Origin: Chitinophagaceae bacterium
Lineage (GTDB): Bacteria; Bacteroidota; Bacteroidia; Chitinophagales; Chitinophagaceae
Assembly: GCA_024707305.1 (NCBI GenBank)
Contig: JANPZZ010000026.1
Location: forward strand, 124,001 to 188,000
Direction: 5' to 3'
DNA length: 64,000 nucleotides
Positions 1 through 7,092 of the stretch are shown here, piece by piece. Numbering within the stretch: the stretch's first letter is position 1; every line of letters begins with the position of its first letter. Below the pieces are notes generated by a model that saw only the letters and a list, made by a program, of their open reading frames with translations, was not told the origin of the DNA and did no database searches. Both the position numbers and the translations under genes were made by a program.

Positions 1-87
1 ACTTATTACTGGTGGTTTGCAGGATTGATGTTGCTGTTGTTAGTGCTTGAGATTTTTATTTCAGAACGAAAAAAGCAAAAAGCATGA
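1..87 (+). CDS. C-terminal end of a membrane protein, probably BatA/BatB (VWA family)
   Basis: Only the last 28 codons are inside the window. They read through a hydrophobic stretch (WWFAGLMLLLLVLEIFI) followed by a basic tail and TGA, the usual ending of VWA-domain Bat proteins, which finish with a C-terminal membrane anchor. The stop overlaps the start of the next gene (ATGA at 84-87), so the two are translationally coupled. The assignment to BatB rests on the TPR protein that follows, the normal order in Bacteroidota bat (aerotolerance) operons. The VWA domain itself lies outside the window. Confidence 0.6.
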   Translation, partial: TYYWWFAGLMLLLLVLEIFISERKKQKA

Positions 88-740
88 AGCCTCGTCCATC
101 AACCAACCATCAATCATCGAACAACGACCATCGATCATCGATCTTCGGATTCTTCCTTTTGCTCATGCTCCCCATCACCATCACTGCCCAGGATGCGCAG
201 TCGAAGATGGTGGAGGGAAATGACTTCTACCGGCAGCAACAATATGCCGAAGCGGAAGCTGCCTATGCCGAAGCGATCCGTATCCGGTCTACACGTTTGG
301 ATATTCGTTTTAATCGTGCTTCAGCGTTGGTGCGTTTGAACAAAAATGATGAAGCCTTAAAAGAGTTTGATGATATCGCATTTAAAACGAATGATGCAGA
401 TTTAAAATCGAAAGCATATTACAATAAAGGTGTTTTGCTTTCAGGCCAGAATAAACTGGAAGAAAGTATTGAAGCCTACAAACAAGCCCTGCGATACAAT
501 CCCGCTGATCAGCAGGCACGGGAAAACCTACAGAAAGCTTTGACTGAACTGAAAAAGAAACAGCCTAAGCAACCCAAGCCCGATCAATCGAAAAATCAGC
601 AGAAAAAACAGCAGCAGCCGAAGATGAACCAGAATGAAGCGCGCCAGCGCCTCAAGCTGCTGGAACAAAAAGAAAAAAATGTAAAAGACCGCCTCCAAAA
701 GCAGCGCCAAAAGACCGGCGGGCAGGGGAAGGATTGGTAG
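84..740 (+). CDS. batC: TPR-repeat protein, BatC-like
   Basis: A 218-residue exported TPR protein. After a hydrophobic signal segment (about residues 22-35, ending ITAQ) come two to three TPR units (about residues 38-155, e.g. GNDFYRQQQYAEAEAAYAEA and YNKGVLLSGQNKLEESIEAY), then a Lys/Gln-rich charged tail (residues 156-218). BatC proteins are periplasmic partners of the VWA proteins BatA and BatB. The start overlaps the upstream stop by 4 bp. Odd: the n-region of the signal peptide is unusually long (about 20 residues) and is encoded by a 7-nt CATCNNN array like those in intergenic regions, giving the residues NNDHRSSI. No batD or batE follows; an intergenic array and ispG come next. Confidence 0.75.
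   Translation: MKPRPSTNHQSSNNDHRSSIFGFFLLLMLPITITAQDAQSKMVEGNDFYRQQQYAEAEAAYAEAIRIRSTRLDIRFNRASALVRLNKNDEALKEFDDIAFKTNDADLKSKAYYNKGVLLSGQNKLEESIEAYKQALRYNPADQQARENLQKALTELKKKQPKQPKPDQSKNQQKKQQQPKMNQNEARQRLKLLEQKEKNVKDRLQKQRQKTGGQGKDW
108..149 (+). repeat. In-frame 7-nt CATCNNN array inside the BatC signal-peptide region
   Basis: Units begin in exact 7-nt phase at 108, 115, 122, 129, 136 and 143 (CATC, CATC, CAAC, CATC, CATC, CTTC), with a looser CATC at 97. The words CATCGAT and CATCGAA are the same as in the intergenic arrays at 742-899, 8869-8988 and 22026-22164. Here the array is translated as part of BatC. Confidence 0.8.
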
Positions 741-741
741 A

Positions 742-899
742 ATCGATGGTCGATGGTGGATGATCGATGACTGTTGAAAGTGCAGATTTATCGCTCTTGC
801 AAGTAGTTAGGGTATCTAGCATTGTCAGACACCCTCGATCATCGATCATCTACCATCCCCCATCCCCCATCCCCCATCCCCCATCTACCATCACCCATC
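742..899. repeat. 7-nt word array, inverted arms around core element A
   Basis: The array begins one base after the BatC stop codon (738-740). The left arm (742-770) is built of GATG-type words; the right arm (835-857) is its complement. Bases 752-770 and 839-857 pair at 18 of 19 positions. The right arm passes into CCATCCC-type heptamers (about 853-899) that stop 10 bp before the predicted -7 box of ispG. The 64-bp centre (771-834) is core element A. Confidence 0.85.
771..834 (+). other. Core element A (two potential stem-loops), related to cores B and C
   Basis: Shares the scaffold TGTT-AAAGTG-GAT-CG-TGCAA-GGGTA with the cores at 21841-21911 and 29975-30036. Stem 1 is TGCAGA (781-786) with TCTTGCA (795-801), one bulge. 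Stem 2 is AGGGTATCT (809-817) with AGACACCCT (827-835), 9 bp with one mismatch and a 9-nt loop. No start codon with a convincing ORF lies in it. Function unknown. Confidence 0.55.
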
Positions 900-908
900 T
901 CTTCTCCC

Positions 909-916
909 TATCTTTG
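909..916 (+). promoter_or_regulatory. Predicted Bacteroidota -7 box (TATCTTTG) for ispG
   Basis: TATCTTTG fits TAnnTTTG and lies only 7 bp before the ATG at 923, implying a very short or absent 5' UTR. The place where a -33 TTTG would be expected is occupied by CCATCCC repeat words. Confidence 0.6.
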
Positions 917-922
917 CCCATT

Positions 923-2927
923 ATGCAACTTTATACTGAATCGCTGACGCAATATCGAAGATTGAAGACCGGGAAGTAAAGGTGGGAAACCTGTTATTGG
1001 GAGGAAATAACCCCCCTGCGTGTGCAAACGATGACCACCACGGATACGATGGACACGCTGGCCACCGTAGAGCAAACGATTCGTTGCATAGAAGCGGGCG
1101 CAGAACTGGTGCGTATTACAGCTCCCTCCAAACGCGAAGCAGAAAACCTGAAAGCGATTCGTGATGAATTGCACCGACGTGGTTATTTTACACCGCTTGT
1201 TGCCGATATCCATTTTACACCCAACGCTGCAGAAATTGCTGCGCGCATTGTAGAAAAAGTGCGCGTGAATCCTGGCAATTACGTTGATAAGAAAAAATTT
1301 GAATTGATAGAATACACGGATGCCGACTATGCTGAAGAGATCGGGCGCATCCGTGAGCGGTTCACACCGCTGGTGCGCATTTGTCGCGAACATGGAACTG
1401 CCATGCGCATTGGTACCAACCACGGTTCATTGAGCGATCGCATCATGAGCCGCTATGGTGATACACCCATTGGCATGGTGGAAAGCGCGATGGAGTTTCT
1501 GCGTATCGCACGTGCAGAAGATTATCACCAGATTGTACTCAGCATGAAGAGCAGCAATCCCCAGGTGATGGTGCAGGCATATCGCCTGCTGGTGCGCAGT
1601 ATGCAGGAAGAATTTGGCGAATGTTACCCACTTCACCTCGGTGTAACCGAAGCCGGGGATGGAAGACGGACGAATAAAAAGTGCAATCGGTATTGGCACA
1701 CTTCTCGAAGATGGAATTGGCGATACGATTCGCGTTTCACTTACCGAAGATCCGGAATTTGAAATTCCTGTTTGCCGCGACCTGGTAAAACGATACAGCG
1801 AAAAAACATCGGCACCAACGACGGAAGAAAATTCATTCCAACATTCCGGTTACGATCCATTTATCTATAAACGCCGCGAGAGTATTGAAGTTGGAAATAT
1901 TGGCGGCAAGCATGTGCCGGTAGTAATTGCAGATTTAAGTAAGCTTGAAAAGATAACACCTGCACATTTGCAGAGTGTGGGGTATAGTTATGATGCTGTT
2001 ACCGACAAGTGGAAAATTTCAGATGCGGCTGCAGATTATATTTTCACTGGTCACCAGATTATTGATTTTTCGCTTCCGGGAACGCTTCGCGTAATTCTTT
2101 TTCCGGCTGCATGGGAGCAGGCTATACAAACAGAATTGCCGGATATCAGTAAATTTTTTCCTATCTACGAAGACAGTGGTTTTGCAAAAGCCACAAAAGT
2201 GCACACTTCGCTCAATTTTGTTATGGTTGATGCTGAAAATGCCGGCGACGACAATCCCTGGATCGGGAGAATTGCGAACAGGCGGGACGTGGTTTTGTGT
2301 TTGAGCAGTAAGCGTAGTAATGCAATGCAAACGGTTCGCCACGCATTTACGCAATGGATAAAAAAGGATTTTCAGAACCCGGTAATACTCATCACTGATA
2401 GTGGCTGGACAACACCCGATGAACATCTGATTCATTTTGCTACAGAAACAGGCGCACTATTACTGGATGGACTGGGTGATGGTATCTGCCTTGGTTATAC
2501 CGGCAATGCAGTAATGGAAAATCACCGCGTGCAGGGAAGGACTTACCTTCCCGTAAATGATATTTACCAGTTTACAAACAATACAGCCTTTTCTATTTTA
2601 CAGGCTACACGTACACGTATCTCAAAAACAGAATATATCAGTTGCCCCAGCTGCGGACGTACATTGTTTGATTTGCAGGAAACAACCGCAAAAATCCGCT
2701 CGGTTACTCATCACTTAAAAGGAGTGAAGATTGCCATCATGGGTTGTATTGTAAACGGCCCGGGTGAAATGGCTGACGCCGATTTTGGCTATGTAGGAAG
2801 CGGTCCCGGCAAGATTACCCTTTACAAAGGGAAAGAAGTGGTGAAACGAAACGTAAACAGCGAAACTGCTGTCGACGAGTTGATCGGGCTTCTGAAAGAG
2901 AACGGAGCCTGGGTGGAAAGAGAGTAA
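923..2927 (+). CDS. ispG: 4-hydroxy-3-methylbut-2-en-1-yl diphosphate synthase, long form (three apparent frameshifts)
   Basis: Catalyses the reductive ring opening of MEcPP to HMBPP in the MEP isoprenoid pathway. About 668 codons once merged, matching the long plant/Bacteroidota form with an extra domain between the TIM barrel (about residues 1-270, with MTTTDTMDT) and the C-terminal 4Fe-4S domain. Cluster ligands are visible: SCPSCG, then GCIVNGPGE near the C terminus. The start [11 protein letters not shown] at 923 sits right after a TATCTTTG promoter. The reading frame breaks at about 970, in the C6 run near 1010-1016 (C5 restores GGNNPLRVQTM), and near 1660 ([15 protein letters not shown]). 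Each break is repaired by a one-base change, so sequencing error is likelier than a pseudogene of an essential enzyme. Confidence 0.9.
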
Positions 2928-3037
2928 TCCTCATTATTTTTGGCGTGTCAGTACGTAGTTACCCTCAAAACTGCGTTGGAGATTAATCATTCTTAAGTTA
3001 TTTTTAAAGCATCATTGCAGGCGGAAAAACTAACTGC

Positions 3038-3045
3038 TATCTTCG
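3038..3045 (+). promoter_or_regulatory. Predicted -7 box (TATCTTCG)
   Basis: TATCTTCG differs from TAnnTTTG at one base and lies 24 bp before the ATG at 3070. It probably drives the lipoprotein/YhhN pair. Confidence 0.45.
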
Positions 3046-3069
3046 CCTTCTCACTACTAAAACTTATTC

Positions 3070-3864
3070 ATGAGAAAATTATTATTGCTGGCCTTTGTGG
3101 CCTGCCTTGGTCTGGTTGCCTGTATTGAAACGGAATCGAATACCACTGTAAATGCCGATGGCTCGGGTAGTATTGTATCTGTTATTGATATGTCGCAAAT
3201 GATGGACTTTCTGGCTTCTCAAAAATCGGATGATGACAAAGAAGTTGTTAAGTTAGATTCCGTGATCCATTTTAAAACAATTTCCGATACTGCAAAAGGT
3301 TTTACCGCACGCCAGAAGGAATTATTGCGCCCACTTCAACTGCGTATGCAATTGAATTCGGAAACCAATGAAATGCGTTTCACGATTACTTCTCCTTTTA
3401 AAAAAATGGAAGAGGTACAGGAGCTGAATGAATTGCTGGCAAGTAATCAGTTTGATAAATATTTCGACCAGGCTTTTCAACTGGCAGGACTGGACGATAA
3501 AAAAGATGAAAGTGCTGACGAAGTAAAAGCCGAAGAATCATCCAGTAATATTTTTGGTTCATTATTCCCCGACTATTATGTTTGGCAATATAAAAAAGGC
3601 CAGATTGCCTGCAAGACGGATCCAAAAAAGGTGGACGCTTTTCGTCAACGGTGGAACGCGGGTAATGACGATGATGAAGATGCGAGACAAATGGTGATGG
3701 AAATGGTGTCATTCACCAACCGTTTTGTAATACCGGCGAATGCTAAAGACGTAAAAGGGGAGAAACTGGAAGAAGGATCATCGCGGAAGGAGTGGATTCA
3801 AAAAGGTACTTTGCTGGATCTGATCGAAAATCCTGCAAAATATGAATACAGCATCACGTACTAA
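3070..3864 (+). CDS. Putative lipoprotein of unknown function
   Basis: 264 residues. The N terminus is a lipoprotein signal peptide (MRKLLLLAFVACLGLVAC) with lipobox LVAC and the acylated Cys at residue 18. The mature protein is acidic with Asp/Glu-rich stretches (SDDDKE near residue 53, KKDESADEVKAEE near 142, NDDDEDA near 199). I recognise no catalytic motif. The 3' end overlaps the start of the YhhN gene by 23 bp, so the two are probably co-transcribed. The function cannot be inferred. Confidence 0.75.
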   Translation: MRKLLLLAFVACLGLVACIETESNTTVNADGSGSIVSVIDMSQMMDFLASQKSDDDKEVVKLDSVIHFKTISDTAKGFTARQKELLRPLQLRMQLNSETNEMRFTITSPFKKMEEVQELNELLASNQFDKYFDQAFQLAGLDDKKDESADEVKAEESSSNIFGSLFPDYYVWQYKKGQIACKTDPKKVDAFRQRWNAGNDDDEDARQMVMEMVSFTNRFVIPANAKDVKGEKLEEGSSRKEWIQKGTLLDLIENPAKYEYSITY

Positions 3865-4547
3865 TCAATCATCTTCTGTTGCCATCAGGCTCTTGTTATT
3901 GTATGGCCTGTTGTTAACGTTGAACCAGGTTTGTATTATCTGGGACTGGGAAACCGGTCGGTTTGTGAGCAAATGCCTGCTGATGCCGGCTTTGCTCATT
4001 TACTTTTATCTGCCGGTAGTCATGTGCCAGCTAAACAAAAAAGGGCTGATTGTCGCGGCGTTGCTGGCCTCCTGGGCGGGTGATGTTTTTCTTTTGTTTG
4101 ACGCAATTGACTCGCTCTATTTTATGCTCGGGCTGGGGTCGTTTTTTATTAGCCCATGTTTTCTACTGCATTTATTTCGCAGGTGCGTATAGAAAAATCG
4201 CAGCGGCTTCAGGTTTAAGTGTTCTACTGCTGGTGGCAGTATACGGAGGATTGTTACTTTATATTTTATCACCTTACCTCGGCGCGCTGGTATGGCCGGT
4301 TCGTGTGTATGCGTTGGTGATCAGTGTGATGTTGTTGCTGGCATTATACGTTCACGTTTCATACCACAACAGGGCCAGCATGTTGTTGGCACTCGGTGCC
4401 TGCTTTTTTATTATTTCCGACTCGGTGCTTGCGATCAATAAATTTTATGCTGCATTTCCCTTTGCCGGAGTGGTTGTGATGAGCACATACGGCGTCGCGC
4501 AGGCTTTTATCGTATCTGGTGCTTTGCGGCTACCAATAAAGGAATAG
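3842..4547 (+). CDS. YhhN/TMEM86 family membrane protein (lysoplasmalogenase-like), one frameshift
   Basis: A multi-spanning membrane protein of about 235 residues. Family marks are WAGDVFLLF in the middle and SDSVLAINKF near the C terminus; these conserved acidic positions define YhhN/TMEM86 proteins, some of which hydrolyse the vinyl-ether bond of lysoplasmalogens. The frame breaks at the T6 run around 4141-4148; T5 restores LGLGSFLLAHVFYCIYFAGA. The start at 3842 lies inside the end of the upstream lipoprotein gene. Substrate in this organism unknown. Confidence 0.8.
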
Positions 4548-4580
4548 GGCCTGGAGAAATTGACATCGCGCCCGGATTCC

Positions 4581-4588
4581 TATCTTCG
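4581..4588 (+). promoter_or_regulatory. Predicted -7 box (TATCTTCG) for the WYL regulator
   Basis: TATCTTCG sits 20 bp before the GTG at 4609, in the short gap after the YhhN gene. Confidence 0.45.
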
Positions 4589-4608
4589 TTTTTTTAAAAT
4601 ATACAATC

Positions 4609-5575
4609 GTGAACCGAGTCGACAGGTTACATGCTATACTCGTGCATCTTCAAAGTAAGAAGAGGGTGACAGCGCAGGAAATTGCGGACCGCTTCGAATT
4701 GAGCCTGCGAACTGTATATCGCGACATTAAAGCACTGGACGAAGCAGGTGTACCTATTATCGGCGAAGCAGGCATCGGTTATTCGGTGATGGAAGGTTAC
4801 AGGTTGCCACCCATTTTATTTACCAAAAGAAGAAGCATCGTCTTTATTGCTGGGAGCAAAACTGGTTCAGCGGTTTACAGATCAATTTGATCGTCGCAAT
4901 TTTGAAACCGCGATGTTCAAAGTGAAAGCGGTGTTACGATCATCCGATAAGGATTTTGTAGAAGAACTGGATAACCGCATCGTAATACGCGTGCATCCGA
5001 TGCATATGCAAAACGATACAGAATTGCATATGTCTTTATTGCGACAGGCACTTGTAGAAAAACGCGCAGTCCGTATGCGTTATTACAGCGCCTATAAAGA
5101 TGAAGCCACCGATCGTGATGCAGAGCCTATTGGTCTTTTGTACTATAGCATGAGCTGGCACCTGATTGCCTGGTGCCGGTTGCGAAACGACTATCGCGAC
5201 TTCCGCCTCGACCGGATTAAGCAAATAAGTTTGCTGGATGAGGTTTTCAACGACGATTCGCATCCTTCGTTGCAGGAGTACATGCAACAGTTAAGATCAG
5301 AGCAGGAGTTGCAGGAGATTATTTTAAGCTTTGAGAGAGATATAGCCCGCATCATCACAAGAGAAAAATACAATTATGGATTTGTATCGGAAGAAGAAAA
5401 AGACGGACGAATTCATATGCGATTTCTTTCAGCCCATCCCGATTACCTCTGCCGATGGTTGTTGATGTTTACCAACGGTGTAAAAATTGAAACCCCCGAA
5501 CCGGTAGCACCCATTGTAGCGAAATTGCTTCAAGAGCTTGAGAAAACATATACCCATGTGAAAATGTGGAAATGA
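4609..5575 (+). CDS. HTH/WYL-domain transcriptional regulator (YafY/DeoR type), one frameshift
   Basis: GTG start. An N-terminal winged helix (MNRVDRLHAILVHLQ, then ELSLRTVYRDIKALDEAGVP) precedes a WYL domain (about residues 140-210, RAVRMRYYSAYKDEATDR; LIAWCRLRNDYRDFRLDRI) and a WCX extension. The frame breaks near 4820-4826; A4 to A3 restores ILFTKEEASSLLLGAKL. Such regulators usually sense a small ligand and control adjacent genes, here probably the GyrI-like and VOC genes that follow. Odd: the last residues (HVKMWK) and the stop codon are encoded by the first two units of the 8-nt array that begins at 5560. Confidence 0.85.
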
Positions 5576-5631
5576 GAAAATGTGGAAATGAGAAAATGTG
5601 GGAATGAGAAAATGTGGGAATGAGAATATGT
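5560..5631 (+). repeat. 8-nt word array (GRRAATGN), left arm
   Basis: Nine units in perfect 8-nt phase: GAAAATGT alternates with GGAAATGA or GGGAATGA, and the last unit is GAATATGT. The TGA of the WYL gene (5573-5575) is the end of the second unit. Confidence 0.9.
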
Positions 5632-5686
5632 AAGAGCGTTTTAAGTCCGGGCAAAATATGCTAAAAGGGGAATGAGGGATTGAGGG

Positions 5687-5822
5687 CCGGCAAACGTGAA
5701 GCCGCAAACGTGAAGCCGCAGAAGGATGAAGGTTTCGAGCAAATAGACAACTTGCTCATTTACACATTTTCCCATTTCCACATTTCCTCATTTTCCCGTT
5801 TGCCGGTTGCCGGTTGCCGTCT
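5687..5822. repeat. Nested inverted repeats and right arm of the 8-nt array
   Basis: CCGGCAAACG (5687-5696) pairs perfectly with CGTTTGCCGG (5797-5806). Inside are two copies of a 14-nt word (AAACGTGAAGCCGC, 5692-5719) and the complementary 8-nt arm of CATTTTCC/CATTTCC words (about 5758-5796). A run of TTGCCGG heptamers ends the block (5800-5819). No gene is visible between 5632 and 5861. Confidence 0.75.
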
Positions 5823-5861
5823 GCAAGTCTCACTTATATTCACATTTTTCAAAAAACTTGT

Positions 5862-5877
5862 TGACATACTGCTGTCA
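5862..5877. promoter_or_regulatory. Palindrome TGACA-N6-TGTCA upstream of the GyrI-like gene, probable operator
   Basis: Perfect 5-bp dyad with a 6-bp spacer, 40 bp before the ATG at 5917. TTTCTTTG (about 5889-5896), a weak -7 box, follows it. Its position suggests a binding site for the neighbouring WYL regulator; this is inference. Confidence 0.45.
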
Positions 5878-5916
5878 CCACCCTGATTTTTCTTTGTGTA
5901 AACAAAAACACAAACA

Positions 5917-6378
5917 ATGATCAGGACCGTTCCTGCAATGCAGGTGATTTATTTCAGTACCACCGCCACTTTACAGACTTTATCTTCCCTGGTGGGTACT
6001 GTGGCCGAAGAATTATATCAACAGGCCGCGGCCAGTAAAGTGCTACCCGTTGGACCCATTCAGTGGATTTATTACGGCGCCGATGGCAAGCCGGAAACAA
6101 CTTTCCTGCTGGAGATTGCGCTGCCGCTTGCCGCCAGACCTAAAGATACCGGCCGATTTCAATTCAGGGAGCTTCCTGCTTTTCAGTGCCTTTCACGCAT
6201 ACATAAAGGCGATTGGAAATTTATGTACGAAACATATGAGCATCTGATTGATGACGCAATCACTGCGCGGTATGAACTCGCAGGCGTCAATCGCGAACAA
6301 TACCTGCTGATGGATTTCAATAATCCCGCAAACCACTGCACAGAAGTTTGCGTAGGCATACAGGAAATTGCTTCCTGA
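5917..6378 (+). CDS. GyrI-like/effector-binding-domain protein
   Basis: 153 residues, a stand-alone GyrI-like (AraC effector-binding) fold: alternating strands such as PVGPIQWIYYGADGKPETTF and TTFLLEIALPL, ending in GRFQFRELPAFQCLSRIHKG and a C-terminal helix and strand (CTEVCVGIQ). These domains bind amphipathic small molecules and are often paired with WYL or MerR regulators. The likely regulator is the WYL gene just upstream. No export signal, so it should be cytoplasmic. Confidence 0.65.
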   Translation: MIRTVPAMQVIYFSTTATLQTLSSLVGTVAEELYQQAAASKVLPVGPIQWIYYGADGKPETTFLLEIALPLAARPKDTGRFQFRELPAFQCLSRIHKGDWKFMYETYEHLIDDAITARYELAGVNREQYLLMDFNNPANHCTEVCVGIQEIAS

Positions 6379-6427
6379 TACCGAAGTCCTACATCATTTA
6401 CACACACTAAACCTTAACCGCTGAGTC

Positions 6428-6979
6428 ATGTTTACCAAATCCCTTTACATTGCTACAATCGTTTCTTTCGCCTGTCTTTTTATGGAAGACAAAAGCGATC
6501 ATTTACACGCGTGGAAAGAACCTTACGGACAGTACGAAGTAAAGTATGAGTTCGATCAGGCATTATATCAGCAAAATCAATCAAAAAACGAAAAAATGAA
6601 ACTGAGTTTAACTGCCGGCGTAATCACGTCTAACCTGCAAGCGACAAAAGAATTTTATACAGCCATTTTTGGTTTTAACGTAGTGTATGAATCAGACTGG
6701 TTTTTATTGATGAGTACGGCTGATGGTGTATACCAGATCAGTTTTTTGCAGCCAGATCATCCGTCGCAGCAAAAAATATTTCAACCTGCCTTCGATGGTC
6801 GCGGAATGTATTTTACAATAGAAGTTGAAAATGTAGACGATGAATACATGCGGTTGAAAGAAATGGGAGTTTCCATTGAAATTGATCTGCGTGAAGAAGC
6901 ATGGGGCGACCGGCATTTTGCTATAGTTGACCCCAATGGGATTGGAATTGATATCGTAACCTATACGCCGGTGAATTAA
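6428..6979 (+). CDS. VOC (glyoxalase/bleomycin-resistance fold) family protein
   Basis: The VOC domain starts at residue 57 (MKLSLTAGVITSNL, ATG at 6596) and ends in DPNGIGIDIVTYTPVN. The beta-alpha-beta-beta-beta signature is visible (ATKEFYTAIFGFNVVYESDW and AWGDRHFAIVDPNG). Metal-ligand positions are only partly conserved, so the activity is unclear. The reading frame extends 56 codons upstream to 6428 with a hydrophobic start (YIATIVSFACLF) and an unusual stretch (HAWKEPYGQYEVKYEF). I cannot tell whether this is a real leader or whether translation starts at 6596. Likely partner of the GyrI-like gene 49 bp upstream. Confidence 0.7.
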   Translation: MFTKSLYIATIVSFACLFMEDKSDHLHAWKEPYGQYEVKYEFDQALYQQNQSKNEKMKLSLTAGVITSNLQATKEFYTAIFGFNVVYESDWFLLMSTADGVYQISFLQPDHPSQQKIFQPAFDGRGMYFTIEVENVDDEYMRLKEMGVSIEIDLREEAWGDRHFAIVDPNGIGIDIVTYTPVN

Positions 6980-7068
6980 ATCATATGGTCATCATTGCGG
7001 CCCATCGAGAGAAAAAGGGTGAATTTCCAGCCCGGATTACTTGCCCCGTCCCATAAGTCGGTTTGCAT

Positions 7069-7076
7069 TATTTTTG
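7069..7076 (+). promoter_or_regulatory. Predicted -7 box (TATTTTTG) for nadB
   Basis: TATTTTTG matches TAnnTTTG and lies 16 bp before ATG 7093. It argues against the in-frame ATG at 7063, which would lie upstream of the transcription start. Confidence 0.6.
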
Positions 7077-7092
7077 GGATTCAATTCAGAAT

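Noticed and set aside
1000-1030. Programmed frameshifting as explanation for the split ispG frames
   Set aside because: Three breaks in one gene and similar breaks in many unrelated genes, in both directions, with no slippery-site plus pseudoknot pattern. Sequencing error explains them better.
5632-5686. Possible fourth core element in the centre of the 8-nt block
   Set aside because: TTTTAAGTCCGGGCAAAAT and AGGGG are vaguely like the three cores, but stems do not line up. Similarity not convincing.
7063-7092. ATG 7063 as the nadB start
   Set aside because: It lies upstream of the TATTTTTG promoter, and the family begins with the MQTDFLVVGSG start at 7093.
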